Below are positions 17,611 through 27,521 of a stretch of 64,000 bases of DNA, one piece after another; position 1 is the first letter of the stretch; the number at the start of each line of letters is the position of its first letter. The stretch is from Paenibacillus sp. IHBB 10380 (GTDB lineage: Bacteria > Bacillota > Bacilli > Paenibacillales > Paenibacillaceae), in the NCBI RefSeq assembly GCF_000949425.1, contig NZ_CP010976.1, positions 3,782,001 to 3,846,000 of the forward strand, written 5' to 3'. The notes beneath the pieces are model-generated. The model did no database searches and was not told the DNA's origin. It saw only the letters and a list, made by a program, of their open reading frames with translations. The position numbers were made by a program, and so were the translations under genes.

Positions 17611-19212
17611 ATGAAACACAGAAAGCTTTGGTTAACCGCTGCTCTTGCTCTTATATTGGTACTTAGTGCATGTGGTGGTAACAACACAGCACAAACAGAT
17701 TCAGGGGCGCCACAAGATACTGCTTCCACAGACTCAGGACAACCGAAAGATGGCGGTTCGATCATCATCGCAGTACAAGATGATCCTAAGGTTATGAATC
17801 CAATCTATGCGGGCGACCGAGTGACACTTACTATCGATCAATCCTTATACGCTCCATTGTTTAAAATTAATAACGGTAAGAAAACTTATGTACTTGCTGA
17901 AGACGTAACTGTATCGGACGATAACCTGACTTATACTGTTAAACTACGTAACGGATTGAAATGGCATGATGGTGAAGCACTCAATGCGGATGATATCGTA
18001 TTTACAGCTAATAGCATTATAGATGAGAATCAACATAGCTTCCTTCGTAGCCAATTCATATTGAATGATAAGCCGGTCAAAGTAAATAAAGTAGATGATT
18101 TGACTGTAGAATTTATACTTCCAGAGGTAACCGCTGCTTTTGACGGAGCTCTTGTACAATTCTTCCCGATTCCAGAACATATTTTTGCCGGTGTTGCAGA
18201 TATTGAGAAGAGCGACAAGAACAATGCTCCTGTAGGTTCAGGACCATTCAAGTTCAAAGAGTACCGCGCTGGTGAATATGTGACGTTGGAAAGATTTGAT
18301 GATTATTTTGCAGGAAAAGCTCACTTGGATACGGTAACTTATCGTGTCGCTAAGGATACGAATGCAGCTAATCTCGCGCTTCAGAATGGCGAAATTCAAA
18401 TGCGTATGGTAGATACACAAGATTACAAAAAGCTCAATGATACGAATAAGTTCAATTTGCTAACTTATTCTGAAGGTCGACTTCAATATATGGCCTTCAA
18501 TCTAAATACCGATGCAATGAAGAAGAAAGAAGTTCGTCAAGCGATTGCTTATGCACTAGATAAGAACGAGATCATTACGGCTTCCTATACTTCAAATGAA
18601 TTTGCAGAACCAGCAACTTCTATTCTTACACCAGATACGTTGTATCAAACGGACGATGTTGAGAAGTATGACTACAACCTAGATAAAGCTAAACAATTAC
18701 TTGCCGACGCAGGCGTTAGTAACTTAAAGATTCGCCTTGCTTATACTAATACCAACAAACCACAAGAAAGTCAGGCTCTATACATTCAACAAAAACTAAA
18801 AGATGTTGGGATCGAAGTGGAATTGTTGCCAATGGATGGTACAGCATACGGTAACAGAACATTAGATTTGAATAACAAGGATTTCGACCTATCCTTTGGT
18901 GGCTACATTATGGGATTTGAACCTGACTCCTATAAGACACTCTTCCAAAGTAATGCCGCTTACAACTATTCACATTATAAGAATGCTGAATTCGATAAAC
19001 TATGGGATAATGCAGCTATAGAAGTTGATGTTACGAAACGTGAGGAATTGTACAAGCAAATCCAACAAACCGTAGCAAATGAAATGACTGTCTACCCAAT
19101 CGCTTATACCAAGGCTATTGTTGCTGTAGACAACACCTATGGGGGTACAGAAGAAGCTACACCGAAACCTGTCGTTATGCTTGATGATTTATCCCAAATA
19201 TACAAAAAATAA
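17611..19212 (+). CDS. Oligopeptide ABC transporter substrate-binding lipoprotein
   Basis: A 533-residue SBP_bac_5 (DppA/OppA class) lipoprotein anchored outside the membrane. Lipobox LVLSACGGN follows a basic N terminus. Family motifs: VTLTIDQSLYAPLFKI, YTVKLRNGLKWHDGEALNAD, DDIVFTANSI, APVGSGPFKFKEYRAGEY, MKKKEVRQAIAYALDKNEI. The ATG at 17611 has AGGGGGA five bases upstream. It is first in a five-gene operon with two permeases and two ATPases. Whether it carries di- or oligopeptides cannot be told. Confidence 0.93.
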   Translation: MKHRKLWLTAALALILVLSACGGNNTAQTDSGAPQDTASTDSGQPKDGGSIIIAVQDDPKVMNPIYAGDRVTLTIDQSLYAPLFKINNGKKTYVLAEDVTVSDDNLTYTVKLRNGLKWHDGEALNADDIVFTANSIIDENQHSFLRSQFILNDKPVKVNKVDDLTVEFILPEVTAAFDGALVQFFPIPEHIFAGVADIEKSDKNNAPVGSGPFKFKEYRAGEYVTLERFDDYFAGKAHLDTVTYRVAKDTNAANLALQNGEIQMRMVDTQDYKKLNDTNKFNLLTYSEGRLQYMAFNLNTDAMKKKEVRQAIAYALDKNEIITASYTSNEFAEPATSILTPDTLYQTDDVEKYDYNLDKAKQLLADAGVSNLKIRLAYTNTNKPQESQALYIQQKLKDVGIEVELLPMDGTAYGNRTLDLNNKDFDLSFGGYIMGFEPDSYKTLFQSNAAYNYSHYKNAEFDKLWDNAAIEVDVTKREELYKQIQQTVANEMTVYPIAYTKAIVAVDNTYGGTEEATPKPVVMLDDLSQIYKK

Positions 19213-19232
19213 ATATAGCTTTCTTACTATAC

Positions 19233-19256
19233 ACGCCGGCCGGCAACGGCCGGCGT
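19233..19256 (+). promoter_or_regulatory. Very stable GC hairpin between binding protein and permease genes
   Basis: ACGCCGGCCG-GCAA-CGGCCGGCGT: a perfect 10-bp stem capped by a GNRA tetraloop, 20 bases after the binding-protein stop and 20 before the permease start. There is no T run, so it probably stabilises the upstream mRNA or partly blocks read-through, giving more binding protein than membrane parts. Confidence 0.7.
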
Positions 19257-19275
19257 TGGTCCGGAGGGGTATTGC

Positions 19276-20223
19276 TTGAAAAGATATATCTTGCGAAGGG
19301 TTGGACAAGCCGTCCCCCTTCTTTTGTTTATTTCAATTATTTCGTTCGCACTTATCAAGCTTGCACCGGGTGATCCTGTTCTTTCTTTTGTTACTCCCAA
19401 TATGGGAGCTGAAGACGTTGAGCGTATTCGGCAGAATTTAGGTCTTGATAAACCTGTGTATGTTCAGTATTTATTATGGCTCAAAAATGTATTTTCGGGT
19501 GATCTTGGCTACTCATTAGTTAATCATCGTCCTGTGATGGAGCAAATATTAGACCGTCTTCCTGCTACAATAGGGCTTATGGGTGCAGGGTTATTCCTGT
19601 CTCTGCTCATTGCCATTCCATTAAGCATGTATGCAGGATCACGTAAGAATCGCCCCATTGACCGGATTCTTAGCTTATTCTCTTATATAGGCATTTCCAT
19701 TCCAAGCTTTTGGTTCGGCATTATGCTAATCTATTTGTTCTCAGTAAAGCTCCATTGGCTTCCTAGTATGGGCATGCGAACGATAGGTTCTGACTCCATC
19801 CTAGATATTATGAAGCACGGTATTCTCCCTGTGACAGTACTCCTCTATATGAACGTTTCTGTCTATATGAGATATATTCGTTCTAATACAATCAGTCAGT
19901 TGGAAGAGGATTATGTGCAAATTCAATATGCCTATGGTTCTACTACGGGAACCGTACTGTGGAAGCATGTACTCAAGAATGTGCTCCTACCCGTCATTAC
20001 CATTCTAGGGATGTCTCTTCCAGAGCTCATTGCAGGAGCCTTCATTACAGAATCCGTATTCTCTTGGCCTGGCATGGGTTCACTAGGCATTACAGCAGTA
20101 CATGGGCTCGATTATCCCATTATTATGGGCATTACGATGCTCTCCTCCATCATGCTCGTTGTGGGTAATCTGGTGGCGGACATCTTATACGGCGTGGTCG
20201 ATCCACGTATTAAAACGGGGTGA
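19276..20223 (+). CDS. Peptide ABC transporter permease (DppB/OppB type)
   Basis: A 315-residue inner-membrane permease with about six membrane segments, the N-terminal RRVGQAVPLLLFISIISFAL anchor, the LAPGDPV motif, and the EAA-like loop (YVQIQYAYGSTTGTVLWKHV). The start is TTG 19276, with GGAGGGG six bases upstream. It pairs with the next permease; the stop overlaps that ORF's first possible start. Confidence 0.93.
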   Translation: MKRYILRRVGQAVPLLLFISIISFALIKLAPGDPVLSFVTPNMGAEDVERIRQNLGLDKPVYVQYLLWLKNVFSGDLGYSLVNHRPVMEQILDRLPATIGLMGAGLFLSLLIAIPLSMYAGSRKNRPIDRILSLFSYIGISIPSFWFGIMLIYLFSVKLHWLPSMGMRTIGSDSILDIMKHGILPVTVLLYMNVSVYMRYIRSNTISQLEEDYVQIQYAYGSTTGTVLWKHVLKNVLLPVITILGMSLPELIAGAFITESVFSWPGMGSLGITAVHGLDYPIIMGITMLSSIMLVVGNLVADILYGVVDPRIKTG

Positions 20224-20231
20224 GAAGCAAC

Positions 20232-21077
20232 ATGAATTCAATTAGATGGCGTAATATAACAACACAATTACGCGAACAAAAAATAGGCATAGCTGCCATA
20301 GCTATTCTGGTGCTATTTGTGATTGCCGCGGCATTTGCTTTCCTATCTCGACACGACCCCAATCAAATCGTTGTGCTTGATCGATTAAAGCAACCTGATG
20401 CTAACCATTGGTTCGGAACAGATGATTACGGACGGGATTATTTTGCCAGAGCTTTATATGGAGGCCGAGTATCTCTAAGTGTCGGTTTTCTCTCTATGGT
20501 TATCTCCGTTTCGCTAGGAATGGCGGTAGGAACGATCAGCGGTTATTTCGGAGGTTGGGTAGATACTCTACTTATGCGATCGGTTGACGTACTTATGGCC
20601 ATCCCTTCTTTCTTTCTTATGCTTATATTGAATGCATATATGAAACCGGGAATTGGAACGATCATTGTCATCATAGGTGCACTCAGCTGGATGGGTATTG
20701 CCAGAATCGTAAGAGCTGAGACACTCTCGGTTAAAGAACGCGAATATGTGCTATATGCCCGTGTATCGGGTCAAAGCAAGTTCCGCATCATTCTTAAGCA
20801 TATTATCCCGAATATTATGCCTACTATTATTGTATCAGCCACGATTAATATCGCTTCAGCGATCCTAATGGAATCTTCCCTTAGCTTTTTGGGACTTGGT
20901 GTGAAGCAACCTAATTCCTCTTGGGGAAGTATGTTAAATGATGCACAGGGCTTCATTAGTGAAGCTCCCTATCTAGCTATTATTCCTGGGATATTTATAT
21001 TGCTGACTGTGCTATCTTTTAATTTTCTTGGTGATGTATTCAGAGTAGCCTTTGAACCGAAAGCGAATAAACGTTAA
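20232..21077 (+). CDS. Peptide ABC transporter permease (DppC/OppC type)
   Basis: A 281-residue permease with an N-terminal anchor (IGIAAIAILVLFVIAAAFAF), the HWFGTDDYGRDYFARALYG motif of this subfamily, and an EAA loop (EYVLYARVSGQSKFRIILKH). ATG 20232 is chosen because GGGGTGAG lies seven bases upstream. It follows the first permease by eight bases. Confidence 0.93.
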   Translation: MNSIRWRNITTQLREQKIGIAAIAILVLFVIAAAFAFLSRHDPNQIVVLDRLKQPDANHWFGTDDYGRDYFARALYGGRVSLSVGFLSMVISVSLGMAVGTISGYFGGWVDTLLMRSVDVLMAIPSFFLMLILNAYMKPGIGTIIVIIGALSWMGIARIVRAETLSVKEREYVLYARVSGQSKFRIILKHIIPNIMPTIIVSATINIASAILMESSLSFLGLGVKQPNSSWGSMLNDAQGFISEAPYLAIIPGIFILLTVLSFNFLGDVFRVAFEPKANKR

Positions 21078-21119
21078 TTAACCTTATGGAATATTTAGAT
21101 ATATTGGAGTGAGGAGTAT

Positions 21120-22127
21120 ATGAACGACTTACTATCTGTTAGAAATTTGAAGACCTCGTTTATGACCCGCGCTGGCGAAGTCCAGTCTGTCAGAGGAGTT
21201 AGCTTTAATGTACAAGCTGGAGATGTTATAGGCATTGTTGGGGAATCTGGAAGTGGTAAAAGCGTAACCGCGAAATCGATTATTAGATTAATTCAACCTC
21301 CAGGTAAAATTATAGACGGACAAGTCATCTTTAACGGTAAGAATCTAGCATCGATGTCAGACAAAGAATTACGCCAAATTCGTGGCAATCAAATATCAAT
21401 GATCTTTCAAGATCCTATGACTTCTCTTAATCCTGTTATTCGTGTTGGGAAGCAATTAATTGAGGTCATCCGGCGTCACCGCAAGTTAGACAAACATGCC
21501 GCAAGACAACGGGCTATCGAATTACTTCGTGAAGTTGGAATTCCTTCACCCGAACAACGAATTGACCAGTATCCGCATGAGTTCAGCGGTGGTATGCGAC
21601 AACGAGTGATGATTGCTATGGCTCTTTCTTGTAATCCTCAACTTCTGATTGCAGACGAACCAACTACAGCACTAGATGTCACCATCCAGGCGCAAATTCT
21701 AGGACTCATGAAGCAACTTAAGGAACAAACCAATACAGCTATTTTATTAATTACACATGATCTCGGTGTTGTTGCTCAGGTATGTACCCGAGTCATCGTC
21801 ATGTATGGTGGCCTAATCATGGAAGAAGGAACCGTGGAGGAAATCTTCGAACAGCCACGTCATCCTTATACACAAGGATTATTGAAATCCATTCCGCGCG
21901 TTACCTCTGGTGGACGGCAGCGGTTATCTACGATAGAAGGTACCCCACCGGATCTTCTTAACCCTCCTTCGGGTTGTCCTTTCATGGAGAGATGTCCACA
22001 TGCAGGAGACATATGTAAGACTATGCCTCGATATGTCGATTTCAATGAGCAGCACCGCGCTCTTTGCTGGCTATATGGACCTGCTGAAGACAATGATGCG
22101 AAATGGAGAGAGGAGGCTACAACATGA
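21120..22127 (+). CDS. Peptide ABC transporter ATPase (DppD/OppD type)
   Basis: A 335-residue ATPase. Walker A is [10 protein letters not shown], the signature is [10 protein letters not shown], Walker B is [12 protein letters not shown], and the C-terminal peptide-transporter domain carries [14 protein letters not shown]. Its stop overlaps the next start (ATGA). Confidence 0.95.
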   Translation: MNDLLSVRNLKTSFMTRAGEVQSVRGVSFNVQAGDVIGIVGESGSGKSVTAKSIIRLIQPPGKIIDGQVIFNGKNLASMSDKELRQIRGNQISMIFQDPMTSLNPVIRVGKQLIEVIRRHRKLDKHAARQRAIELLREVGIPSPEQRIDQYPHEFSGGMRQRVMIAMALSCNPQLLIADEPTTALDVTIQAQILGLMKQLKEQTNTAILLITHDLGVVAQVCTRVIVMYGGLIMEEGTVEEIFEQPRHPYTQGLLKSIPRVTSGGRQRLSTIEGTPPDLLNPPSGCPFMERCPHAGDICKTMPRYVDFNEQHRALCWLYGPAEDNDAKWREEATT

Positions 22128-23110
22128 ATGCAAATTCAGAGATCCTACTAGACGTACGCGGATTAAAGAAGTATTTCCCCGCGCGTGGAGCTGGAAGTAG
22201 TGGAAGAAATATGCTCAAGGCTGTAGATGACCTCAACTTTCACATCAATCGAGGGGAAACCTTCGGATTAGTTGGGGAATCTGGATGCGGTAAATCAACG
22301 ACAGGTCGAAGTATCGTACGCTTATATGATGTGACGGATGGTGAGATTCATTTCGATGGACATAATATTGCTACGATGAATGAACGTCAATTGAAGCCTT
22401 TCCGTAAAAGAATGCAGACGATATTTCAAGATCCCTATTCCTCACTGAATCCAGGTATGAATGTCGCACAGCTCATTAGCGAACCGATGGAGATTCACGG
22501 GATCGGAAGCAAACAAGATCGCCGGGATACCGTATTAGAATTACTTGAGAAGGTTGGTCTGAAAACGGAGCATGCCCTACGGTATCCACATGAATTCAGT
22601 GGAGGTCAACGCCAACGGATCAGTATTGCAAGAGCCCTATCCGTTCGTCCTGAATTTATATTATGTGACGAGCCAATATCTGCGCTCGACGTGTCGGTCC
22701 AAGCTCAAGTTGTCAATATGCTTGAAGATCTTCAAGCAGAATATGGCTTAACCTATCTGTTCATTGCCCATGATCTATCCATGGTGCGCCATATTTCAGA
22801 TCGTATCGGAGTGATGTATCTCGGTAAACTTGTCGAGCTTGCTCCAAGTGATGAGCTGTATGACCACCCAGCTCACCCTTACACTCAAGCTCTGCTTGAA
22901 GCCATTCCGCAACCCGATCCAAAACTGGCTCAGCAACTATCCTCACCTCCGATTACAGGTGATTTGCCAAGCCCGATGCTGGATTTTCAAGGCTGTAAGT
23001 TCGCCTCAAGATGTCCATTTGCTCAGGATCGGTGTCGCCAAGAGGAACCTCAATGGCTTGAAATTTCACCAGGTCATTACACAGCTTGTCATCTATATGA
23101 AATGAACTAA
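22124..23110 (+). CDS. Peptide ABC transporter ATPase (DppF/OppF type)
   Basis: A 328-residue ATPase partner of the preceding gene. Walker [11 protein letters not shown], signature [10 protein letters not shown], Walker [11 protein letters not shown], and a C-terminal Cys set ([14 protein letters not shown]). ATG 22124 has GAGGAGG seven bases upstream and overlaps the previous stop; the longer frame starts inside the ribosome site. Last gene of the operon. Confidence 0.95.
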   Translation: MNANSEILLDVRGLKKYFPARGAGSSGRNMLKAVDDLNFHINRGETFGLVGESGCGKSTTGRSIVRLYDVTDGEIHFDGHNIATMNERQLKPFRKRMQTIFQDPYSSLNPGMNVAQLISEPMEIHGIGSKQDRRDTVLELLEKVGLKTEHALRYPHEFSGGQRQRISIARALSVRPEFILCDEPISALDVSVQAQVVNMLEDLQAEYGLTYLFIAHDLSMVRHISDRIGVMYLGKLVELAPSDELYDHPAHPYTQALLEAIPQPDPKLAQQLSSPPITGDLPSPMLDFQGCKFASRCPFAQDRCRQEEPQWLEISPGHYTACHLYEMN

Positions 23111-23201
23111 ATACGATTCAGAAGTGTAAACTTTAGTTCAATCCATCTATATGACAACTAGTAAATATATAAGAATATAGATAGGAAGGCGGAATCATAA
23201 C

Positions 23202-23651
23202 ATGAGTAATGAAATCAAAATCTCACAACACACTGCGATTTTACTTGAACACGCTAGAAAGGCGCTGATCGATGAGGCGCTGATCAGAGAAGCTGTGCGC
23301 TTAAAGGATGCCACACTTCTTAAGAATGCAGAAGAAGAACATTATCAATACGAAGACTTTTTCACCTATGCTGAGGAGCATGGTGAAGAGCTGGAACAGG
23401 CGCTTGAAGGTTATCGTATGACTTTTAACACCCGAAACGGTCTGAAAATCTGGGTTGAGGAGAAATTTAATCTTCAATCCCATGTAGACTTCAAGTTTGG
23501 TGACAACAGAATGGATGAAATTCATCTTGATGAACACCAAGTAGCCCAATTAAAACAGTCTCTTGCAGTGAATTGGGTTGTACTAGAAAAGCCGCTTCAT
23601 GAAGGAATCCAAGAAGTGTCCTTAGTTCTACGTGGACAAGAAAATCAATAA
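23202..23651 (+). CDS. Hypothetical acidic protein
   Basis: A 149-residue soluble protein of no recognised family. The first half is helical and Glu-rich (LLKNAEEEHYQYEDFFTYAE); the second half alternates hydrophobic residues (NGLKIWVEEKFNLQSHVDFK, VNWVVLEKP). No cysteines, no membrane segment. The start has AGGAAGGCGGA nine bases upstream. It lies 91 bases past the transporter operon without an obvious terminator, so cotranscription is possible. Confidence 0.65.
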   Translation: MSNEIKISQHTAILLEHARKALIDEALIREAVRLKDATLLKNAEEEHYQYEDFFTYAEEHGEELEQALEGYRMTFNTRNGLKIWVEEKFNLQSHVDFKFGDNRMDEIHLDEHQVAQLKQSLAVNWVVLEKPLHEGIQEVSLVLRGQENQ

Positions 23652-24179
23652 AGTTAATGTAATAGTGTTGATCGATGACCGCTACGATCCAGCATAGACT
23701 TATTTATTGATATGTGGAGACCTAAAAAAAACTATACAATGCCTAGATTTCATACTAACAAGGGTATATTTTCAGTCCCTTCAACCCCTCGATGGTTGCA
23801 CAATGGTCTTTAAGAACCTTCATCAATTTAAAGTTAACCTTGTAAATATGAATGAAATCACTTTTGTAATAGAGATAGAATCTGCTCTAACAGCTCAATT
23901 TGAAAATTGCACTGGCACAGCTGCCATACCAAGCGACAAAAGATCCCTTGTATCTCATTTAATAAAAATGACTTAGCTTATTTCAAGCTAAGTCATTTTT
24001 CATTCATACTCTTATATTTTTGCAATACAAATCTATACTCGTCTCGTTCTTCAGAAGAAAGGTCGGAATGCCGATATAAAATAATTGAGAACAATTGGGA
24101 ACTCCAAATTGTTAGCTGATAGTAAAGTACTTTAGCAAGGGAGGGCTTTCGCTCTCACTGTTTGCTTCAATTCTTAGTC
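23652..24179. other. Gene-poor spacer with a terminator
   Basis: About 530 AT-rich bases. At 23667-23686 GTTGATCGATGACCGCTACG resembles the left end of the dispersed 226-bp repeat. The 89-codon frame at 23707 has no ribosome site and unusual composition, so it is not called. A strong terminator lies at 23966-24003 and an imperfect palindrome (AACAATTGGGAACTCCAAATT) near 24088. Confidence 0.5.
23966..24003 (+). terminator. Rho-independent terminator
   Basis: AAATGACTTAGCTT-atttc-AAGCTAAGTCATTTTT: a 13-bp stem with a T run. It would end transcription from the hypothetical gene at 23202. Confidence 0.85.
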
Positions 24180-24356
24180 TTACCAAGCAAATAGATCTTC
24201 CATTTTACATTTTAAAAGTTTTGCAGCTCTAGCAGCCATAAGGTAGAAAAAATTTATTTTTCCACTTATAACCTGAGATACAGAACCCTCAGCAATTTTT
24301 AACTCTCTTGCAAATTCAGCTGTTGTTAAATTTTTACTAATCAGTAATTCAGGCAA
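24180..24356 (-). CDS. Small XRE-family helix-turn-helix protein
   Basis: A 58-residue DNA-binding protein. The HTH is clear: LTTAEFARELKIAEGSVSQV then ISGKINFF, and the end CKMEDLFAW is typical of short Cro/CI-like regulators. The frame is open to 24439 but has no ATG; TTG 24356, four bases after GAGGAG, is the only plausible start, so the true start is uncertain. It is divergent from the lipoprotein gene at 24520 and may regulate it. Confidence 0.55.
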   Translation of the reverse strand: MPELLISKNLTTAEFARELKIAEGSVSQVISGKINFFYLMAARAAKLLKCKMEDLFAW

Positions 24357-24464
24357 ACGACTCCTCGCTGAGTAGTATAAATAAAGAGCTCGTCTGGATT
24401 CATGAAATGAGTATTTTGAAAATCTTGTTTAAAGTAATACAAATAAAAGAATGGTACTATATGA

Positions 24465-24500
24465 AATAACCGTTAATTCATCACAAACTTAACGGTTATT
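24465..24500. terminator. Hairpin between the HTH gene and the lipoprotein gene
   Basis: AATAACCGTTAA/TTAACGGTTATT, a 12-bp stem with a 12-nt loop, followed by TATTTATTACTT on the plus strand. It lies 19 bases before the lipoprotein start, so it is either an attenuator or a binding site rather than an ordinary end-of-operon terminator. Confidence 0.5.
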
Positions 24501-24519
24501 TATTACTTCTAGAAGGGAC

Positions 24520-25353
24520 GTGAATTATATTAATTATTTATTCTCTAATAATCATTCAAGATTTTTACTCGCGATATGTCTAATTGTTATATTGTCTGGT
24601 TGCGGTACTAAGCAACTAGATGCTATCCAAGCTACCAATACTCAAGCTACCAGTACCGAAATTCAAGATAGTGATGATGCTTACGCATTAGAGGGAAATA
24701 ATCAAAAACAAATTAATTATCTCTTTTATAATGAAGCAGATGAAGTTAATAACATTATTTTATCATTTTATGGTAATTATAATAAACGAAAGATTACTAA
24801 AATTGAATTGTTACAAGGTGATACATTAGTCACTACTAATGTTGAAATTCGTGATACAACTATTAATAATAATGGACAATTTATAATCATATTACCTACG
24901 TACGTTGCAGAATTTAATAGAGCACGAATGTTTGATGAACATAATGATCTTATTTTCACTCTTAATACAGGTCAGTATTATCTTGAAAAAATTAATTTGA
25001 AAAATCAATCTAAAGGTAATGAATGGTATTTGGATTCATATACGACAAAGGAACATATTAATACATTTAACATGGATGCTGTTTTGAGAAAAAAAGGAAT
25101 TGAATCATATAAAGTTCAAATTCTTGTACCTAGAAAACTTGAGAAACAAAATATTTTGAAGCAGAAAGCAGATTTTCCAATTGAAAATAATAATATGAAT
25201 TTTCATTATGAGAGCCAAATTTCATTAAGTGATTTTGAAGAATATGTTACTATTGCATACGACATGTTGGCAATTCAAAAAGACAATCAAGGAAACCAGA
25301 TTCCTTTAATGAATACAAACATTCCTTTATCAATCACGGATGTTATTGAATAA
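24520..25353 (+). CDS. Hypothetical lipoprotein
   Basis: A roughly 277-residue exported lipoprotein with lipobox VILSGCGTK after the hydrophobic segment FLLAICLI. The rest is Asn-, Gln- and Thr-rich, likely beta-structured, and very AT-rich compared with neighbours, which suggests transfer. No domain is recognised. The GTG at 24520 is only two bases from AGAAGGG, so the true start may be slightly different. Confidence 0.6.
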   Translation: MNYINYLFSNNHSRFLLAICLIVILSGCGTKQLDAIQATNTQATSTEIQDSDDAYALEGNNQKQINYLFYNEADEVNNIILSFYGNYNKRKITKIELLQGDTLVTTNVEIRDTTINNNGQFIIILPTYVAEFNRARMFDEHNDLIFTLNTGQYYLEKINLKNQSKGNEWYLDSYTTKEHINTFNMDAVLRKKGIESYKVQILVPRKLEKQNILKQKADFPIENNNMNFHYESQISLSDFEEYVTIAYDMLAIQKDNQGNQIPLMNTNIPLSITDVIE

Positions 25354-25565
25354 AACAGTTATAAACTCGACTTCAGAAAAAGAATATTCAGGGAAGCATT
25401 CTGAAAGTATTTTTACTCTACCTAGTGAAGTATCACGATCTCTATATAGACTATGCACTAGCTTGCCTAAGATTGGATGAGAATAAAGAAGATTATGTTC
25501 TGCTCTCTTAACTTATTTGATCTTCGTTACTCGTCACTATCATAATTATAGCGAAAATAGAAGAG

Positions 25566-25664
25566 ATGACTATAATCTTGCTACGATTTAAGCGTAAAGT
25601 CGAAGCACTTACGACAGCAATCCATGAACTAATGAAGTCTTTTGAAGAAACGAAGAAGAAATGA
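25566..25664 (+). CDS. Possible small protein or remnant
   Basis: A 32-codon frame (MTIILLRFKRKVEALTTAIH, then KSFEETKKK) whose reading frame extends upstream through a hydrophobic stretch (SLLVTIIIIAKIEE) without a usable start codon. It resembles the C-terminal part of a small membrane-anchored coiled-coil protein. No good ribosome site. Confidence 0.25.
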   Translation: MTIILLRFKRKVEALTTAIHELMKSFEETKKK

Positions 25665-25697
25665 ATTGTATTAGAATAGGTTGATCCATGCAGAAAA

Positions 25698-25723
25698 AGA
25701 GAACTGGCTACGGCCAGTTCTCT
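25698..25723 (-). terminator. Terminator on the minus strand
   Basis: AGAGAACTGGC-tacg-GCCAGTTCTCT, an 11-bp perfect stem, with TTTTTC following on the minus strand. It could end read-through from the radical SAM operon, 380 bases downstream of its last gene. Confidence 0.7.
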
Positions 25724-26104
25724 CCTTATTTAATATACAGATTACTTTCAAGGATATCTACACACTAAAAAACCACCGGGTTTTCGGCTACTCGTTTCAG
25801 CGTACACCATTTCAAGGCATGGTCTGCAATTCGATGTGGACTAAATTTTCATACATCTTCGAAGTTTAGTCTATACAACCAGGTATTCATTTTTTAGCCT
25901 TATTTCCGTTCTCAAAAACTTCTGTAATGAATCTCGAAATATGTTTGCATGTATGTTCTTCTATACCCGATAGCCATTCCATAGTTATTGCTTCCTTGAT
26001 TTGTTAAATCTCTACCCATGCAATGTTCTGCATCAGATTCTATAACGTGCTACTTGCCATTCTTCCATTACTATTCCAAATGAAACCATGGGTTCTTCTT
26101 TTAT
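25724..26104. other. Intergenic stretch, no gene supported
   Basis: About 380 AT-rich bases. A short minus-strand frame near 25893-25985 (MEWLSGIEEHTCKHISRFIT) looks protein-like but lacks a ribosome site and may be a remnant. Confidence 0.4.
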
Positions 26105-26638
26105 TTAAACAACCAAATTCCGTTCCTTCAAATACTCTAATAGTGATTGCACTGAATCTTCGACTGAATCTCGCTGCGTATGCAAGGTGACCTCAGGAAA
26201 TTGTGGAGGTTCATACACATCTGAAATCCCTGTAAACATAGGGATTTCACCTTGTCTTGCTCGTGCATATAGCCCCTTCACATCTCTCCGCTCACATTCT
26301 TCCAGTGGACAATCTACGAAAACCTCCACAAAAGGAGTTAACTCTCGCCGTGCAAGCTCCCTCATCTCACGATAAGGACTAATCACAGATACAATAGGAA
26401 TAACACCATTCCGAGCTAGTAACCTACTAATGTAGATGATCCGGCGAATGTTCTCCATTCGATCCTCACGGCTAAATCCCAGACCTTTTCCAATCGCTGC
26501 TCGAAGCTCATCACCATCAAGGCACTCCACCTTATAACCAAGACTTCGTAAAGCTATCGCTGTAGCGTTAGCCAACGTTGTCTTACCAGCGCCAGAATAA
26601 CCTGTCAACCATAATGTGTATGTTGAATGTTCAGACAA
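26105..26638 (-). CDS. cysC: Adenylylsulfate (APS) kinase-like protein
   Basis: A 177-residue P-loop kinase of the CysC family: ATP-dependent phosphorylation of APS to PAPS. Walker A is GYSGAGKTT; other motifs are LDGDELRAAIGKGLGFS, REDRMENIRRI, VSVISPYREMRE, FVEVFVDCPLEECERRDVKG and FTGISDVYEPP, all typical. The start is TTG 26638 (GGGAGGGAG six bases upstream), overlapping the preceding stop. No ATP sulfurylase or sulfate-reduction genes are nearby; it is the last gene of the STM4015-STM4011-like operon. It may make PAPS or phosphorylate a pathway-specific substrate. Confidence 0.85.
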   Translation of the reverse strand: MSEHSTYTLWLTGYSGAGKTTLANATAIALRSLGYKVECLDGDELRAAIGKGLGFSREDRMENIRRIIYISRLLARNGVIPIVSVISPYREMRELARRELTPFVEVFVDCPLEECERRDVKGLYARARQGEIPMFTGISDVYEPPQFPEVTLHTQRDSVEDSVQSLLEYLKERNLVV

Positions 26639-27521
26639 GTGCTTCTCCCTCCCTATGAGCATGGACATATCCCGTCGGAATCCGTTCCAGCAGCCCATCA
26701 CCATATACTTCTCGAATAGGCATCTCTGGCATATGAATATATCCAATGTAACACCCACACTTCTTCATTCCACAGAGACGTTCCGCAGATAATCCTTCTA
26801 GACCTTCTCGGTATAAATGTCCAATGACTCTTCGATCCTTATAGCAACGTTTGACGAGCCCCGGGCCCTGAACATAAAACACATTAGAACCTGCTCCGCA
26901 TTTCTTGCCTAAACTATCGTAATCTCTTACATTCCACTCAAAATACGGATCAACCCGGCTTAATCTCTCAATTTCTTCCTGTGTATAATAGTTACTTCGA
27001 TCCTTGAAGGCATTCACCCATACGTACACATCTTTAGGAAGCACTTTACGTATATGCTCAATGTCTTCAAATGCACTTCTCAAACCTACCGTTCCTACAC
27101 TGAAAGAAATACCCTGCTCGTATAATTTCATACACTGAGATACGAAGAAGGACTCCTTCGTCTGTCCCGGATGATAAGTAACCCAGAAGGCAGCTTTCTT
27201 CTTGTTCAGTTCTGTGGTCCAATCCAGTTTAACGGAGAGATTTGTCTGCACCGCTACCTTATTTACATGAGAGAGATTAGACAATTCTGTAATAGCCTCT
27301 CTATACCAGCGATGAACAAGAGCCTCCCCATAGGGATTGAAAAAGATAGAGAGCTCATGCCGCTCCACCTCCTGATCCCGAACCCAACTCACGAAAGTTT
27401 CAAGTTGCTGTTTATCTTTCATAAGCGTTTCTTTGCTATCCTTATTTTTGCTGAAAGGACAGTACGGACAGTCATAATTGCAAGAAGACAAGGAACCTCG
27501 GTAATAGAGTACTGCCTTCAT
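26631..27521 (-). CDS. STM4011-family radical SAM protein
   Basis: A 296-residue radical SAM enzyme. The 4Fe-4S/SAM motif is CNYDCPYCPF near the N terminus. A C-terminal Cys set (KKCGAGSN, KRCYKDRR, LCGMKKCGCYIG) resembles a SPASM-like auxiliary cluster region. The fit to the STM4011 family rests on length, motif pattern and exact operon context. ATG 27521 overlaps the previous stop (ATGA). The reaction is unknown; auxiliary-cluster radical SAM proteins often modify peptides. Confidence 0.75.
   Translation of the reverse strand: MKAVLYYRGSLSSCNYDCPYCPFSKNKDSKETLMKDKQQLETFVSWVRDQEVERHELSIFFNPYGEALVHRWYREAITELSNLSHVNKVAVQTNLSVKLDWTTELNKKKAAFWVTYHPGQTKESFFVSQCMKLYEQGISFSVGTVGLRSAFEDIEHIRKVLPKDVYVWVNAFKDRSNYYTQEEIERLSRVDPYFEWNVRDYDSLGKKCGAGSNVFYVQGPGLVKRCYKDRRVIGHLYREGLEGLSAERLCGMKKCGCYIGYIHMPEMPIREVYGDGLLERIPTGYVHAHREGEALV

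Noticed and set aside
23707..23976. 89-codon ORF upstream of the 23966 terminator
   Set aside because: No ribosome site, composition unlike neighbouring genes, and its end runs into the terminator stem.
26105..26638. Part of a sulfate assimilation operon
   Set aside because: No sulfate adenylyltransferase, PAPS reductase or sulfate permease gene lies nearby.
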